Below, one piece after another: positions 1 through 6,531 of a stretch of 10,914 nucleotides of DNA. The translations under genes were made by a program, and so were the position numbers. The notes beneath the pieces are model-generated. The model had not been told where the DNA came from and did no database searches. It was given only the letters and a program-made list of their open reading frames with translations. Location: positions 1-10,914 of the forward strand of contig USJT01000014.1 of NCBI GenBank assembly GCA_900555175.1, in the 5' to 3' direction. The stretch is from an uncultured bacterium. GTDB lineage: Bacteria; Cyanobacteriota; Vampirovibrionia; Gastranaerophilales; Gastranaerophilaceae. Positions within the stretch are counted from its first letter, which is position 1. Each line of letters starts with the position of its first letter.

Positions 1-1
1 A

Positions 2-502
2 GACAGATTAAAAGATATTAATCCTGATATAAAATTGAATGTTGTTGATGATTTTTATAGCGGAGATTTAAATTTTTTAAATGTGGATTATGTCGCTGAT
101 GCTATTGATACAATGCGTTCAAAAATTGAGTTGTTGGAAACTTGTGTAAAACAAAATATCCCTGTAATTTCTTCAATTGGTGCAGGCAATAGAATTGATC
201 CGACAAAACTTTATATTTCTGATATTTCGGAAATTGAAAATAAGAATGCCCCATTTGTATCAAATATAATTTATCAGTTAAAAAAACGTGGTATTGAAAA
301 AGGTATTGCTGTTGTTGCAAGCAGGGAAAAGCCTTTTGTTAAAGAAAAGATATCATCAACTGAAAAAATAACAACTAAAAGTGGTGAAAATATTGAGTTT
401 ACAAAGATTACTCCTGCATCAACTCCATTTGTGGCTAGTTGTGCGGGAATATTTATGGCATCATATATTACGCAAAGTTTTTTAAAGGAGTATAGATTTT
501 GA
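2..502 (+). CDS. tcdA: tRNA threonylcarbamoyladenosine dehydratase, TcdA/CsdL type (ThiF/E1-like), C-terminal part
   Basis: The 5' part lies before the window; the reading frame is open from base 2 and begins DRLKDINPDI, so the TTG at 35 is an internal Leu and not a start. The family uses ATP to activate and cyclise t6A at position 37 of ANN-decoding tRNAs in the cytoplasm. The visible half matches the E1-like fold after the nucleotide site: the RLKDINP strand, a VVDDF motif, DAIDTMRSK (the adenylation-domain DxxD region), then VISSIGAGNRIDPTKLYISDI, where TcdA has a Gly-rich stretch followed by IDPT. After that come a basic segment (QLKKRGIEKG) and a closing helix, VASCAGIFMASYI. The upstream ATP-binding GxGGVGS loop is not in the window. 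MoeB or ThiF are alternatives, but the IDPT and LKKRG-IEKG segments favour TcdA. The TGA stop overlaps the TTG start of the next gene. Confidence 0.8.
   Translation, partial: DRLKDINPDIKLNVVDDFYSGDLNFLNVDYVADAIDTMRSKIELLETCVKQNIPVISSIGAGNRIDPTKLYISDISEIENKNAPFVSNIIYQLKKRGIEKGIAVVASREKPFVKEKISSTEKITTKSGENIEFTKITPASTPFVASCAGIFMASYITQSFLKEYRF
484..490 (+). promoter_or_regulatory. Shine-Dalgarno site that fixes the TTG start of the SDR gene
   Basis: AAAGGAG ends 8 bases before the TTG at 499. It lies inside the last codons of tcdA. It supports TTG as the start, because the Rossmann strand (ILVTGASKGIG) begins at the third codon and no ATG is available in front of it. Confidence 0.75.
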
Positions 503-1200
503 ATATTTTAGTAACAGGTGCTTCAAAAGGTATCGGTAATGCAATCGCAAAAGAACTTAAAAATATAGGTGAGGTTTATGTTACAGGTAGGAATGAAAAG
601 GCTCTTACTGCTTGTAATGCAAAGGGATTTTGTGTTTGTGATTTGTCAAAAGATATAAATATTCTTGCGGAATTTATTGAGGAGAAAAATATTGATGTTT
701 TGATAAATAATGCGGGTGAATATATTTATGCAGGGTTGGAAACTATGAATATAGTCGATATTCAAAGACTTTATCAGACAAATTTGATAGCTCCCGCATA
801 TCTTATTTCAAAAGCTATTCCTTATATGAAAACTAAAAGATGGGGAAGGATTATAAATATCGGTTCGATATCAGGTGTAATGGGAGAAGCTTTTGCAAGT
901 ATTTATTCATCGTCAAAGGCTGGACTTGTTGGTTTGACAAAGGCTTTGGCATTGGAGCTTGCCGAATATAATATTACCGTTAACACAATAAACCCCGGGT
1001 GGGTAGAAACTGAACTTGGAATGGCATCTATTGAGGATAGTGAATTCTCAATAGAAGAGATTATTGATACAATTCCTCAAAAAAGATTTGTAAAACCTGA
1101 AGAGGTTGCAAAGCTTTGCAAATATTTAATTTCAGATGATGCTAAAGGAATTACGGGGCAAGCAATAAATCTTTGTGCAGGATTGAGTGTTGGAATATAA
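499..1200 (+). CDS. short-chain dehydrogenase/reductase, FabG-like (3-oxoacyl-ACP reductase type)
   Basis: A classical SDR of 233 residues, close to the usual 230-250. The NAD(P)-binding TGASKGIG is at residues 6-13, NNAG at 70-73, the structural Asn at 95, and the catalytic set Ser123, Tyr136 and Lys140 sits in GSISG and YSSSK. It continues with NPGWVET (about 160-170) and ends in the family's ITGQAINLCAG block. These features give a cytoplasmic NAD(P)H-dependent oxidoreductase of the FabG branch. The substrate cannot be read from sequence: a 3-oxoacyl-ACP reductase is the default, but many FabG-like paralogs act on sugars or other carbonyls, and no other fatty-acid gene is adjacent. It starts at TTG, overlapping the tcdA stop (TTGA), and its TAA overlaps the ATG of the HD gene (TAATG), so the three are probably translationally coupled. 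Confidence 0.85.
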   Translation: MNILVTGASKGIGNAIAKELKNIGEVYVTGRNEKALTACNAKGFCVCDLSKDINILAEFIEEKNIDVLINNAGEYIYAGLETMNIVDIQRLYQTNLIAPAYLISKAIPYMKTKRWGRIINIGSISGVMGEAFASIYSSSKAGLVGLTKALALELAEYNITVNTINPGWVETELGMASIEDSEFSIEEIIDTIPQKRFVKPEEVAKLCKYLISDDAKGITGQAINLCAGLSVGI

Positions 1201-1838
1201 TGAATAAAGAGTTGCAAAAATATATTGAAACTATGATTATTCCTAAATATTCAGATTTTGATAAGGGACATAATCTTGAGCATGTTAAAACAGTTATTGA
1301 TGAAAGTTTAAATCTGGCTGAAAAATTTGGCGTAAATCTTGAATATGCTTATGTTATAGCTGCATATCATGATTTGGGTTTGTGTGAAGGTAGAGAATTT
1401 CATCATATAACTTCAGGTAAAATTTTAGAAGCTGATAATGTGTTAAATCAATGGTTTTCGCCTGATGAAATTAAATTGATGAAGGAAGCTGTGGAAGATC
1501 ATAGGGCATCTTCAAAACATCCGCCAAGAAGTATTTACGGCAAAATTGTTGCGGAAGCTGACAGAGATATAGTTCCATTAAAAATTATCAAACGTACAAT
1601 ACAATATTCAATGAAAAATACTCCGTCAGATGATAAAGAGGTTCACTGGCAGCATTTAACGGAACACATGGCTGAAAAATATGCAAAAGGTGGGTATATG
1701 AAGTTGTGGTTTGAAGATTCAAAAAACGCTGAACCTTTAAACGAATTGCGCAAAATTATAGCAGATAAAAATAAATTACGGAATATTTTTGAGGATTTGT
1801 ATTCTAAAGAACTTTCTCAACAATATCTTGAGCAGTAA
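1200..1838 (+). CDS. HD-domain metal-dependent hydrolase, function unknown
   Basis: This 212-residue protein has the HD-superfamily metal ligands in order: His28 (HNLEH), His57-Asp58 (AAYHDLG) and Asp121 (AEADRD), with an additional EDHR at 99-102. HD proteins of this kind are phosphohydrolases or nucleotidases. The DKGHNLEHV opening resembles small stand-alone HD proteins with unassigned substrates. It lacks RelA/SpoT, GGDEF or HD-GYP hallmarks. An upstream in-frame ATG at 1173 would put 9 residues inside the SDR gene; I chose the ATG at 1200 because it overlaps the SDR stop (TAATG) and because the family begins near here. No strong Shine-Dalgarno is seen, which fits translational coupling. 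The C-terminal third (from about residue 130) is charged and helical, with no recognised motif. The gene's last 35 bases overlap the 3' end of the opposing glycosyltransferase gene. Confidence 0.75.
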   Translation: MNKELQKYIETMIIPKYSDFDKGHNLEHVKTVIDESLNLAEKFGVNLEYAYVIAAYHDLGLCEGREFHHITSGKILEADNVLNQWFSPDEIKLMKEAVEDHRASSKHPPRSIYGKIVAEADRDIVPLKIIKRTIQYSMKNTPSDDKEVHWQHLTEHMAEKYAKGGYMKLWFEDSKNAEPLNELRKIIADKNKLRNIFEDLYSKELSQQYLEQ

Positions 1839-2781
1839 TTTTTAAGCAATCAAGAGCTTCGCAGGTTGTCTGTCTGTGTTCCCAAAGACAAGGTTTTATC
1901 GGACAATTATCAGATGCTTTTATTGCGATAACATTTTCTGATTGCGGAATTAATTTTTTATCATCAGTTGGTCCAAAAATTGCGTAAGTTTTTGTTCCCA
2001 TTGCAACTCCGACATGCAAAGGTGCAGAATCAGAGCAGATAAATTTTTCAGCTTTTCCGATAATTACTGCAAGATCTTTCAGACTTTTTGTTTTTCCGTA
2101 TAAATCTTCAAAATTTTTATTTTTGGTTTTGGTTCTGATTGTTTCAATAACTTCTTTATCATCAGGACCGCCTGCTAAAATTACGTGTTTGCCTTTTTCA
2201 AGCAGTAAATCAACAGTTTGTGCCCAAACATCTGCTGTAACAGTTTTTACCATACCTTTATTTATGCTCATTTTGCTAACTCCTGGGTGAATTAGCACTG
2301 AGTTTGGAATTTTTTCCTGAGCAGGTACATTTATTTCGGGTAATTCTGTTTTGTAGTTTGTAATCGGTGTAATTAAGTCGTGATACATTGCACAAGCATA
2401 TTGATTTTTGTTTAGCGGAACTGTTTTGGTCAAAAGTATTTCGCTTAATTTGCCTGTATAATAGCCGTATCTTTTCTTAATTCCCATTAGTGTCAAAAGG
2501 ATACTGATTAATTTGTTCCCGCCTGATGATATAACCATATCAAAATGTTTTTTGCGAGCGAGATATACAAGTTTTAAAAGCTCTAAGTATTTGTTTTTCC
2601 CTTTGATATCAATTAAGAATAAATCATCGATTATATCTGTTAAATCTTTAACGCTCTTGCTTCTAGGTTCAAGTGCAAGAGTTATTTTAGAGTTTGGAAA
2701 TTCTTTTTTTAATGAGATTAGTGTTGGCAGAAAGAATATTTCATCACCTATTCCGCCAAAATTTATAGCTAAAATATTCAT
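1804..2781 (-). CDS. glycosyltransferase family 9 (heptosyltransferase-like)
   Basis: Family 9 enzymes move a sugar from a nucleotide donor onto a lipopolysaccharide core or related surface glycan at the inner face of the membrane. The N-terminus NILAINFGGIGDEIFFLPTL matches the family opening (a hydrophobic strand, then G-IGD and a Pro two helices on). VLIHPGVSK (about residue 165) is the start of the second Rossmann domain. HVILAGGPDDKEVI, then CSDSAPLHVGVAMGTKTYAIFGPTD form the conserved donor-binding end, including the D-x-PL-H and FGPTD signatures. Three to four Cys near the C-terminus (NCPIKPCLW and later) match the family's Cys-rich tail. At 325 residues the length is normal. A TTG five codons upstream would also give an open frame, but the ATG at 2781 is preferred because the family starts there. 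The stop is TAG, the only TAG stop in the window. The exact sugar is not predictable. Confidence 0.85.
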   Translation of the reverse strand: MNILAINFGGIGDEIFFLPTLISLKKEFPNSKITLALEPRSKSVKDLTDIIDDLFLIDIKGKNKYLELLKLVYLARKKHFDMVISSGGNKLISILLTLMGIKKRYGYYTGKLSEILLTKTVPLNKNQYACAMYHDLITPITNYKTELPEINVPAQEKIPNSVLIHPGVSKMSINKGMVKTVTADVWAQTVDLLLEKGKHVILAGGPDDKEVIETIRTKTKNKNFEDLYGKTKSLKDLAVIIGKAEKFICSDSAPLHVGVAMGTKTYAIFGPTDDKKLIPQSENVIAIKASDNCPIKPCLWEHRQTTCEALDCLKITAQDIVEKVL

Positions 2782-2787
2782 AGCCTG

Positions 2788-2793
2788 ATTATA
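2788..2793 (-). promoter_or_regulatory. -10 hexamer 6 bases upstream of the glycosyltransferase ATG (possible leaderless start)
   Basis: On the minus strand a perfect TATAAT is followed by CAGGCT and then ATG. A start site at the usual 6-7 bases after the -10 would fall on or next to the A of ATG. There is no proper Shine-Dalgarno; AGG at -5 is the best available. No convincing -35 is seen 16-18 bases upstream. In AT-rich DNA such a hexamer can arise by chance. Confidence 0.4.
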
Positions 2794-2823
2794 CAATAAA
2801 AATATTTGTAGTAGTATATATTT

Positions 2824-4341
2824 ATGGTAAATAAAGTTACAACTGCAACTGTTATAGGGTTAGATGCTTATTTGGTTTCTGTCGAAACTGATGTTTTGAA
2901 CGGGTTGCCGGGATTTTCAATTGTAGGGCTTCCTGATGCTTCAATAAATGAAGCTCGTGATAGAGTGCGTTCTGCTATAAAAAATTCAGGGTTTACTTTT
3001 CCTGCTAAAAAGGTTGTTATAAATCTTGCTCCTGCTGATTTGAAAAAAGAAGGTTCTAACTTTGATTTGCCGATTGCGGTCGGGCTTTTGACAGAAGAAG
3101 GCGTGTTGGAAGAGGAAAATCTAAAAGATTACGCATTTATTGGTGAGCTTTCTTTGGATGGAACTTTAAGAGGCGTAACAGGAGTTTTGCCTTTGATTTT
3201 AGGACTTAAAAATGCAGGTATAAAAAATATTTTTGTTCCGAAAATTAATGCTATGGAAGCTGCATTAACAGGTGGAGTAAATATTTTAGGTGCGGAGAAG
3301 CTTGCAGATGTCGTTAATCATTTCGCTGACTCTCAGATAAAGCCGACAGTAATTGATGTTAATAAATATCTCGGTGAAGGAATAAACCAAGAATATGTAT
3401 ATGACTTTAAAGATGTGAAAGGTCAGCAAAAAGCAAAACGAGCATTAGAAATCGCTGCAGCAGGTGCACATAATATGCTTATGACAGGATCTCCAGGCTC
3501 TGGCAAAACTTTAATGGCAAAGTGTTTTGCTTCAATATTGCCGCCTTTAGAACTTTCTGAAGCTTTAGAGCTTACTAAAATATACAGTATATCAGGACTT
3601 TTATCTTCTGATGAACCATTGATGACAAAACGCCCATATAGAGCAGTTCATCATACAGCCTCAGCAACAGGTATAATTGGAGGTGGTTCAAATCCAAAAC
3701 CCGGTGAAATTACGCTTGCTCATAGAGGAGTTTTATTCTTGGATGAAATGGCAGAATTCCCGAGGAATGTTTTAGAGGTTTTGCGCCAACCTCTTGAAGA
3801 TGGGCAGATTACAATTTCAAGAGCAAAACATTCAATCAAATATCCTGCAAAATTTATTTTGCTTGGGGCAATGAATCCTTGTCCTTGCGGTTATCTTGGG
3901 GATAAAGAGAAACAATGCACTTGTTCAGAATTTCAAATTACAAGATATAAATCAAGAATATCAGGCCCTTTATTGGATAGAATAGATTTGCAGGTTGAAG
4001 TTCCAAGACTTACGGCCGAAGAACTTTTGAATACTGAACCTTCAAATGAATCTTCTGCTGATATAAGAGCACGTGTTATTAAGGCTCGAAAAATTCAATC
4101 AGAACGATATAAGAATGATGGAATTTTGACAAATTCGGAATTAAATTCAAAGTTAATAAAAAAATATTGCCAAATAGATAAGCAAAGCTCTGAACTTTTA
4201 AAGGTTGCAGTTGTAAAATACCAACTGTCAGGCAGAAGATATGACAGAATCCTAAAACTTGCAAGAACAATTGCAGACTTGGAAGGTTCTGAAAATATCT
4301 TACAAACTCATATTATGCAGGCTTTGCAATATAGAATATAA
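2824..4341 (+). CDS. comM: ComM/YifB family AAA+ ATPase (Mg-chelatase-like), DNA branch-migration helicase
   Basis: At 505 residues this is full-length for the family (about 500-510). ComM is a hexameric helicase that promotes branch migration during integration of DNA taken up by natural transformation; the family also occurs in bacteria not known to be transformable. Order of parts: an N-terminal Lon-protease-like ChlI domain (residues 1 to about 170; GLPGFSIVGLPDASINEARDRVRSA and NLAPADLKKEG). Then comes a Mg-chelatase AAA+ module with Walker A GSPGSGKT at 222-229 and Walker B LFLDE with Asp307-Glu308. A four-Cys cluster follows at 353, 355, 365 and 367 (NPCPCG...CTC), then DRIDLQVEVP and the C-terminal helical domain with SGRRYDRILKLARTIADLEG. 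No Shine-Dalgarno precedes the ATG. The gene is divergent from the glycosyltransferase gene, 42 bases away, and its stop lies one base from that of the opposing CHR gene. Confidence 0.92.
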   Translation: MVNKVTTATVIGLDAYLVSVETDVLNGLPGFSIVGLPDASINEARDRVRSAIKNSGFTFPAKKVVINLAPADLKKEGSNFDLPIAVGLLTEEGVLEEENLKDYAFIGELSLDGTLRGVTGVLPLILGLKNAGIKNIFVPKINAMEAALTGGVNILGAEKLADVVNHFADSQIKPTVIDVNKYLGEGINQEYVYDFKDVKGQQKAKRALEIAAAGAHNMLMTGSPGSGKTLMAKCFASILPPLELSEALELTKIYSISGLLSSDEPLMTKRPYRAVHHTASATGIIGGGSNPKPGEITLAHRGVLFLDEMAEFPRNVLEVLRQPLEDGQITISRAKHSIKYPAKFILLGAMNPCPCGYLGDKEKQCTCSEFQITRYKSRISGPLLDRIDLQVEVPRLTAEELLNTEPSNESSADIRARVIKARKIQSERYKNDGILTNSELNSKLIKKYCQIDKQSSELLKVAVVKYQLSGRRYDRILKLARTIADLEGSENILQTHIMQALQYRI

Positions 4342-4342
4342 A

Positions 4343-4876
4343 TTAACCTGTTAAATTGAAAAATCCTGCAATTAGCCCGACAAGTGCCGAAACACCAAGA
4401 TAAAACAGCGGATCTCTTTTCTCAGTAAGACTTGCAACAAAAAGTCCGACAAGCAATACTATTCCAAATAAATTTATGCTGTTTATAAACATATCAACGC
4501 CGACTGCTGCTAAAAGTCCGCAGCCTGCAGGTTTTAATGTATAAATAACTGATCTTACATATTTATTATGTCTGAATTGCTCTAATAATTTTGAAATAAT
4601 TATAATTAAAATTAAAGATGGTAATATTACCGCAGTTGTTGATATGAATGCACCTGCAAGTCCTGCAGTTTTTAATCCTGCAAATGTTGCAACATTAACT
4701 CCGACAGGCCCGGGGGTAATTGATGAAACTGCAATCATATCAGTTAATTGCTTTGTTGTGTACCATTTTTGAACATCTGCAATATGGTATAAAAACGGTA
4801 ATGTCGCATATCCGCCACCGAATGAAAATAATCCTATATGAAAAAATTCTAAAAATAATTTTAAGTATACAATCAT
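4343..4876 (-). CDS. chromate transporter family (CHR) short subunit, second of a pair
   Basis: A 177-residue, strongly hydrophobic protein with about five to six membrane segments. The N-terminal half carries the CHR signature: FFHIGLFSFGGGYATLPFL, an acidic/aromatic loop ending W-T-KQLTDMIAVS, then TPGPVGVNVATFAGLKTAG. Long ChrA proteins contain two such halves in one chain; many bacteria instead encode two short homologous proteins that are thought to act together. The start overlaps the stop of the upstream paralog (ATGA), and GAGGAAGAAG just upstream can serve as a Shine-Dalgarno site. The family is named for chromate efflux, but many members sit in genomes with no chromate exposure, so the true substrate here is unknown. 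Confidence 0.85.
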   Translation of the reverse strand: MIVYLKLFLEFFHIGLFSFGGGYATLPFLYHIADVQKWYTTKQLTDMIAVSSITPGPVGVNVATFAGLKTAGLAGAFISTTAVILPSLILIIIISKLLEQFRHNKYVRSVIYTLKPAGCGLLAAVGVDMFINSINLFGIVLLVGLFVASLTEKRDPLFYLGVSALVGLIAGFFNLTG

Positions 4877-5430
4877 TCTTCTTCCTCATGTTCAATTTTC
4901 TTTTGGTATTGAACCCAAAGACCTATAAATATAGCAAGAATAATTAAGGCTGATGGCGGAGCTTTAAAGCAGGTTGATAAAATAAAGGTTATGAAAAAAA
5001 TCCAGCAGGAAAATTTGTCAACAACACTTTTATTCCACATCTCTTTAACTGCCAAATAAATCAGTAATACAACTCCTATTCCTACTCCCCAAAATATGCT
5101 TTGCACAAATTTCATCTGTACAAATTCTTCTAAAATTTTGGCAATCAGAATAATTGAAATAAATGCAGGCATGACAATTCCTAAAGTGGAAACAATCGCA
5201 CCTGGTGTCTTTTTCAATTTGTAACCTACAAAAATTGCTGTATTTGCCGCAATAATTCCTGGAACACTTTGAGCTAGAGCATAGTATTCACATAATTCAT
5301 CATCATCTATCCATTGTTTTTTGTCCACAAGCTCAGATTGCAACAGCGGTAATATAACATATCCGCCGCCAAGTAATAATGTTCCGACTTTGAAAAAAGT
5401 TTTGAATATTTGATACAAGCTCTTTTCCAT
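4873..5430 (-). CDS. chromate transporter family (CHR) short subunit, first of a pair
   Basis: 185 residues, with the same CHR half-domain plan as the downstream gene: FFKVGTLLLGGGYVILPLL, then QWIDDDELCEYYALAQSVPG and NTAIFVGYKLKKTPGA, followed by hydrophobic helices and a very acidic tail (HEEEE). The two proteins are clear paralogs with matching GGGY and PG motifs, which fits a heteromeric transporter in the inner membrane. A TTG six codons further upstream is also open, but the ATG at 5430 is preferred: family alignment begins there, and a -10 hexamer lies between the two. The stop is TGA, overlapping the next ATG by four bases. No Shine-Dalgarno is visible. Function in chromate export is a family label, not shown here. 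Confidence 0.85.
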   Translation of the reverse strand: MEKSLYQIFKTFFKVGTLLLGGGYVILPLLQSELVDKKQWIDDDELCEYYALAQSVPGIIAANTAIFVGYKLKKTPGAIVSTLGIVMPAFISIILIAKILEEFVQMKFVQSIFWGVGIGVVLLIYLAVKEMWNKSVVDKFSCWIFFITFILSTCFKAPPSALIILAIFIGLWVQYQKKIEHEEEE

Positions 5431-5436
5431 AAGTTT

Positions 5437-5464
5437 ATTATATAACAATTATTATTTTTTACAA
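5437..5464 (-). promoter_or_regulatory. promoter of the CHR gene pair, possibly giving a leaderless mRNA
   Basis: On the minus strand TTGTAA (5459-5464) and TATAAT (5437-5442) are separated by 16 bases. TATAAT is followed by six bases (AAACTT) and then the ATG at 5430, so transcription would begin at or beside the start codon. There is no Shine-Dalgarno sequence. Confidence 0.5.
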
Positions 5465-5469
5465 AAATG

Positions 5470-5498
5470 TTGAAATTTTTTCATACATAGTTTATAAT
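5470..5498 (+). promoter_or_regulatory. sigma-70-type promoter of the pseudopilin gene
   Basis: TTGAAA at 5470-5475, a spacer of exactly 17 bases, then a perfect TATAAT at 5493-5498. Transcription would start near 5505 and leave a leader of about 75 bases. The -35 box lies inside a small perfect palindrome, TGAAA-TTT-TTTCA (5471-5483), which could be an operator but may be chance. The promoter is back to back with that of the CHR pair. Confidence 0.65.
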
Positions 5499-5510
5499 GT
5501 TAATATTGGG

Positions 5511-5553
5511 ATAAATTATAAATTATTAAATTCTTTTAGTGAATAGTGAATAG
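5511..5553 (+). repeat. two short tandem repeats in the pseudopilin leader
   Basis: ATAAATT occurs twice in tandem (5511-5524) with an imperfect third copy, and TAGTGAA occurs 2.4 times (5537-5553). Both lie in the predicted untranslated leader between the promoter and the Shine-Dalgarno site. They are too short for a functional claim. Confidence 0.5.
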
Positions 5554-5579
5554 AGTTGATTATTGAGAAAGGAGCTTGA

Positions 5580-6449
5580 ATGAGAGTTATTTTGTCCGAA
5601 AAGTATCTTAATGATACTGATTTGTTATCCCCTGTTTCCAAAGGTAATGCATTTTGTGAAACTGTCCGTTTAGGTTTTACATTAGCTGAGGTGTTAATAA
5701 CTTTGGGAATTATTGGCGTTGTAGCTGCTATGACAATGCCATCACTTATTGCAAATTATCGAATTCAAAAATACGAAAATTAGCTTAAAAAAACATATAC
5801 TACTGTAACTAATGGCTTTAAAATGATGATGGCAAAAGAAGAATGTACAGATATAGAATGCTTAGGAATATTTAATAGTGGAGGAGATCGTGACTCTGAG
5901 TTTAACAACAAAATTGATGAAGCTGTAAGACAAACTTTTAATGCAATAAAAACTTGCAAAGCTGGTGATACATCTGCTGAATGTCAGGGGTATAAAGTTA
6001 AACACTTAAAAAGTGCAACTGGACAAACCTCTAATGAATTTCCGACAAGCAGATATAAGTTTTATTTACCTGATGGTGCTATTGTAAGTCTTCAAAATAA
6101 CTATAACAATGTTAATTATCCTAATTCTGTCAGATTTAATAAACATTATAGTTATGTAACAGTTGATATTAACGGAAAAGAATTACCAAATACATTTGGT
6201 ATTGATGTGCACAGTTTGGGGAGACTGTATAATACAGGAGATTTGATTTCCCCAGTTGCATTAGAATCTGTTAAAGCAGACACAGGTTCATTAAATCCTG
6301 CATCAAGTGGTAAGTATTGGAAAAATAATGCTCAACAATGTGGAAAAGCAAATGTGAAGACAAGAAATGATCCAACAGGACATATTGAGGGGCAAAATTG
6401 TTTTGCCAGAATTATGGAAAACAATTTCACTATGGATTATTTGAGATAA
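5580..6449 (+). pseudogene. type IV pilin/type II secretion-like pseudopilin interrupted by one in-frame TAG
   Basis: Two open stretches, 5580-5780 and 5784-6449, share one frame and are separated only by the TAG at 5781-5783; together they give 289 codons. The start is set by AAAGGAG at 5568-5574, five bases before the ATG. The first 67 residues hold a 32-residue leader, a prepilin-peptidase site G32|FTLAE with Glu at mature position 5, and the hydrophobic pilin helix, ending MPSLIANYRIQKYEN. After the stop the expected helix continuation follows directly (LKKTYTTVTNGFKMMMAKEE). It leads into a globular domain with six Cys (CTDIEC, KTCKAGDTSAEC, QQC, QNC) and the tail ARIMENNFTMDYLR. The stop replaces what is probably a Gln codon (CAG to TAG; compare -NQLKK- in related pilins, from memory). 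No other lesion is present in the 221 codons after it, so the break is recent, polymorphic, an error, or read through. The distal part alone has no Shine-Dalgarno and no helix or signal, so it is unlikely to be a separate gene. Confidence 0.8.
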
Positions 6450-6463
6450 TTAAAATTGTTACT

Positions 6464-6503
6464 AAAAATAAATGCCGCTTTAAGAAAAACGGCATTTATT
6501 TTT
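6464..6503. terminator. bidirectional intrinsic terminator between the pseudopilin gene and atpC
   Basis: A perfect 14-bp inverted repeat, AAAAATAAATGCCG (6464-6477) and CGGCATTTATTTTT (6490-6503), encloses a 12-base loop. The GCCG/CGGC core is flanked by A-runs and T-runs, with more Ts after it, so it works as hairpin plus U-tract in both directions. It lies between the convergent stop codons at 6449 and 6532-6534. Confidence 0.85.
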
Positions 6504-6531
6504 TTGATTTTTATTTTGTTATTAGTATTGT

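Noticed and set aside
2513..2788. Plus-strand open frame of 91 codons opposite the glycosyltransferase gene
   Set aside because: Antisense shadow; the opposite strand has a full, motif-bearing protein.
2782..2796. TTG at 2796 as the glycosyltransferase start
   Set aside because: The family N-terminus begins at the ATG five codons later, and the extra codons cover the TATAAT hexamer.
4720..4947. Plus-strand open frame opposite the CHR genes
   Set aside because: Antisense shadow of two overlapping membrane-protein genes; its hydrophobicity reflects the opposite strand.
5781..5783. Genome-wide TAG reassignment to Gln
   Set aside because: The glycosyltransferase stop at 1804-1806 is TAG at the normal family end; reading through would add 16 residues of no family likeness before a TAA. 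All other genes end in TAA or TGA, so the evidence is thin but against it.
5823..6449. The pseudopilin globular part as an independent gene starting at the ATG triplet
   Set aside because: There is no Shine-Dalgarno, promoter or signal, and the frame is continuous with the pilin N-terminus except for one TAG.
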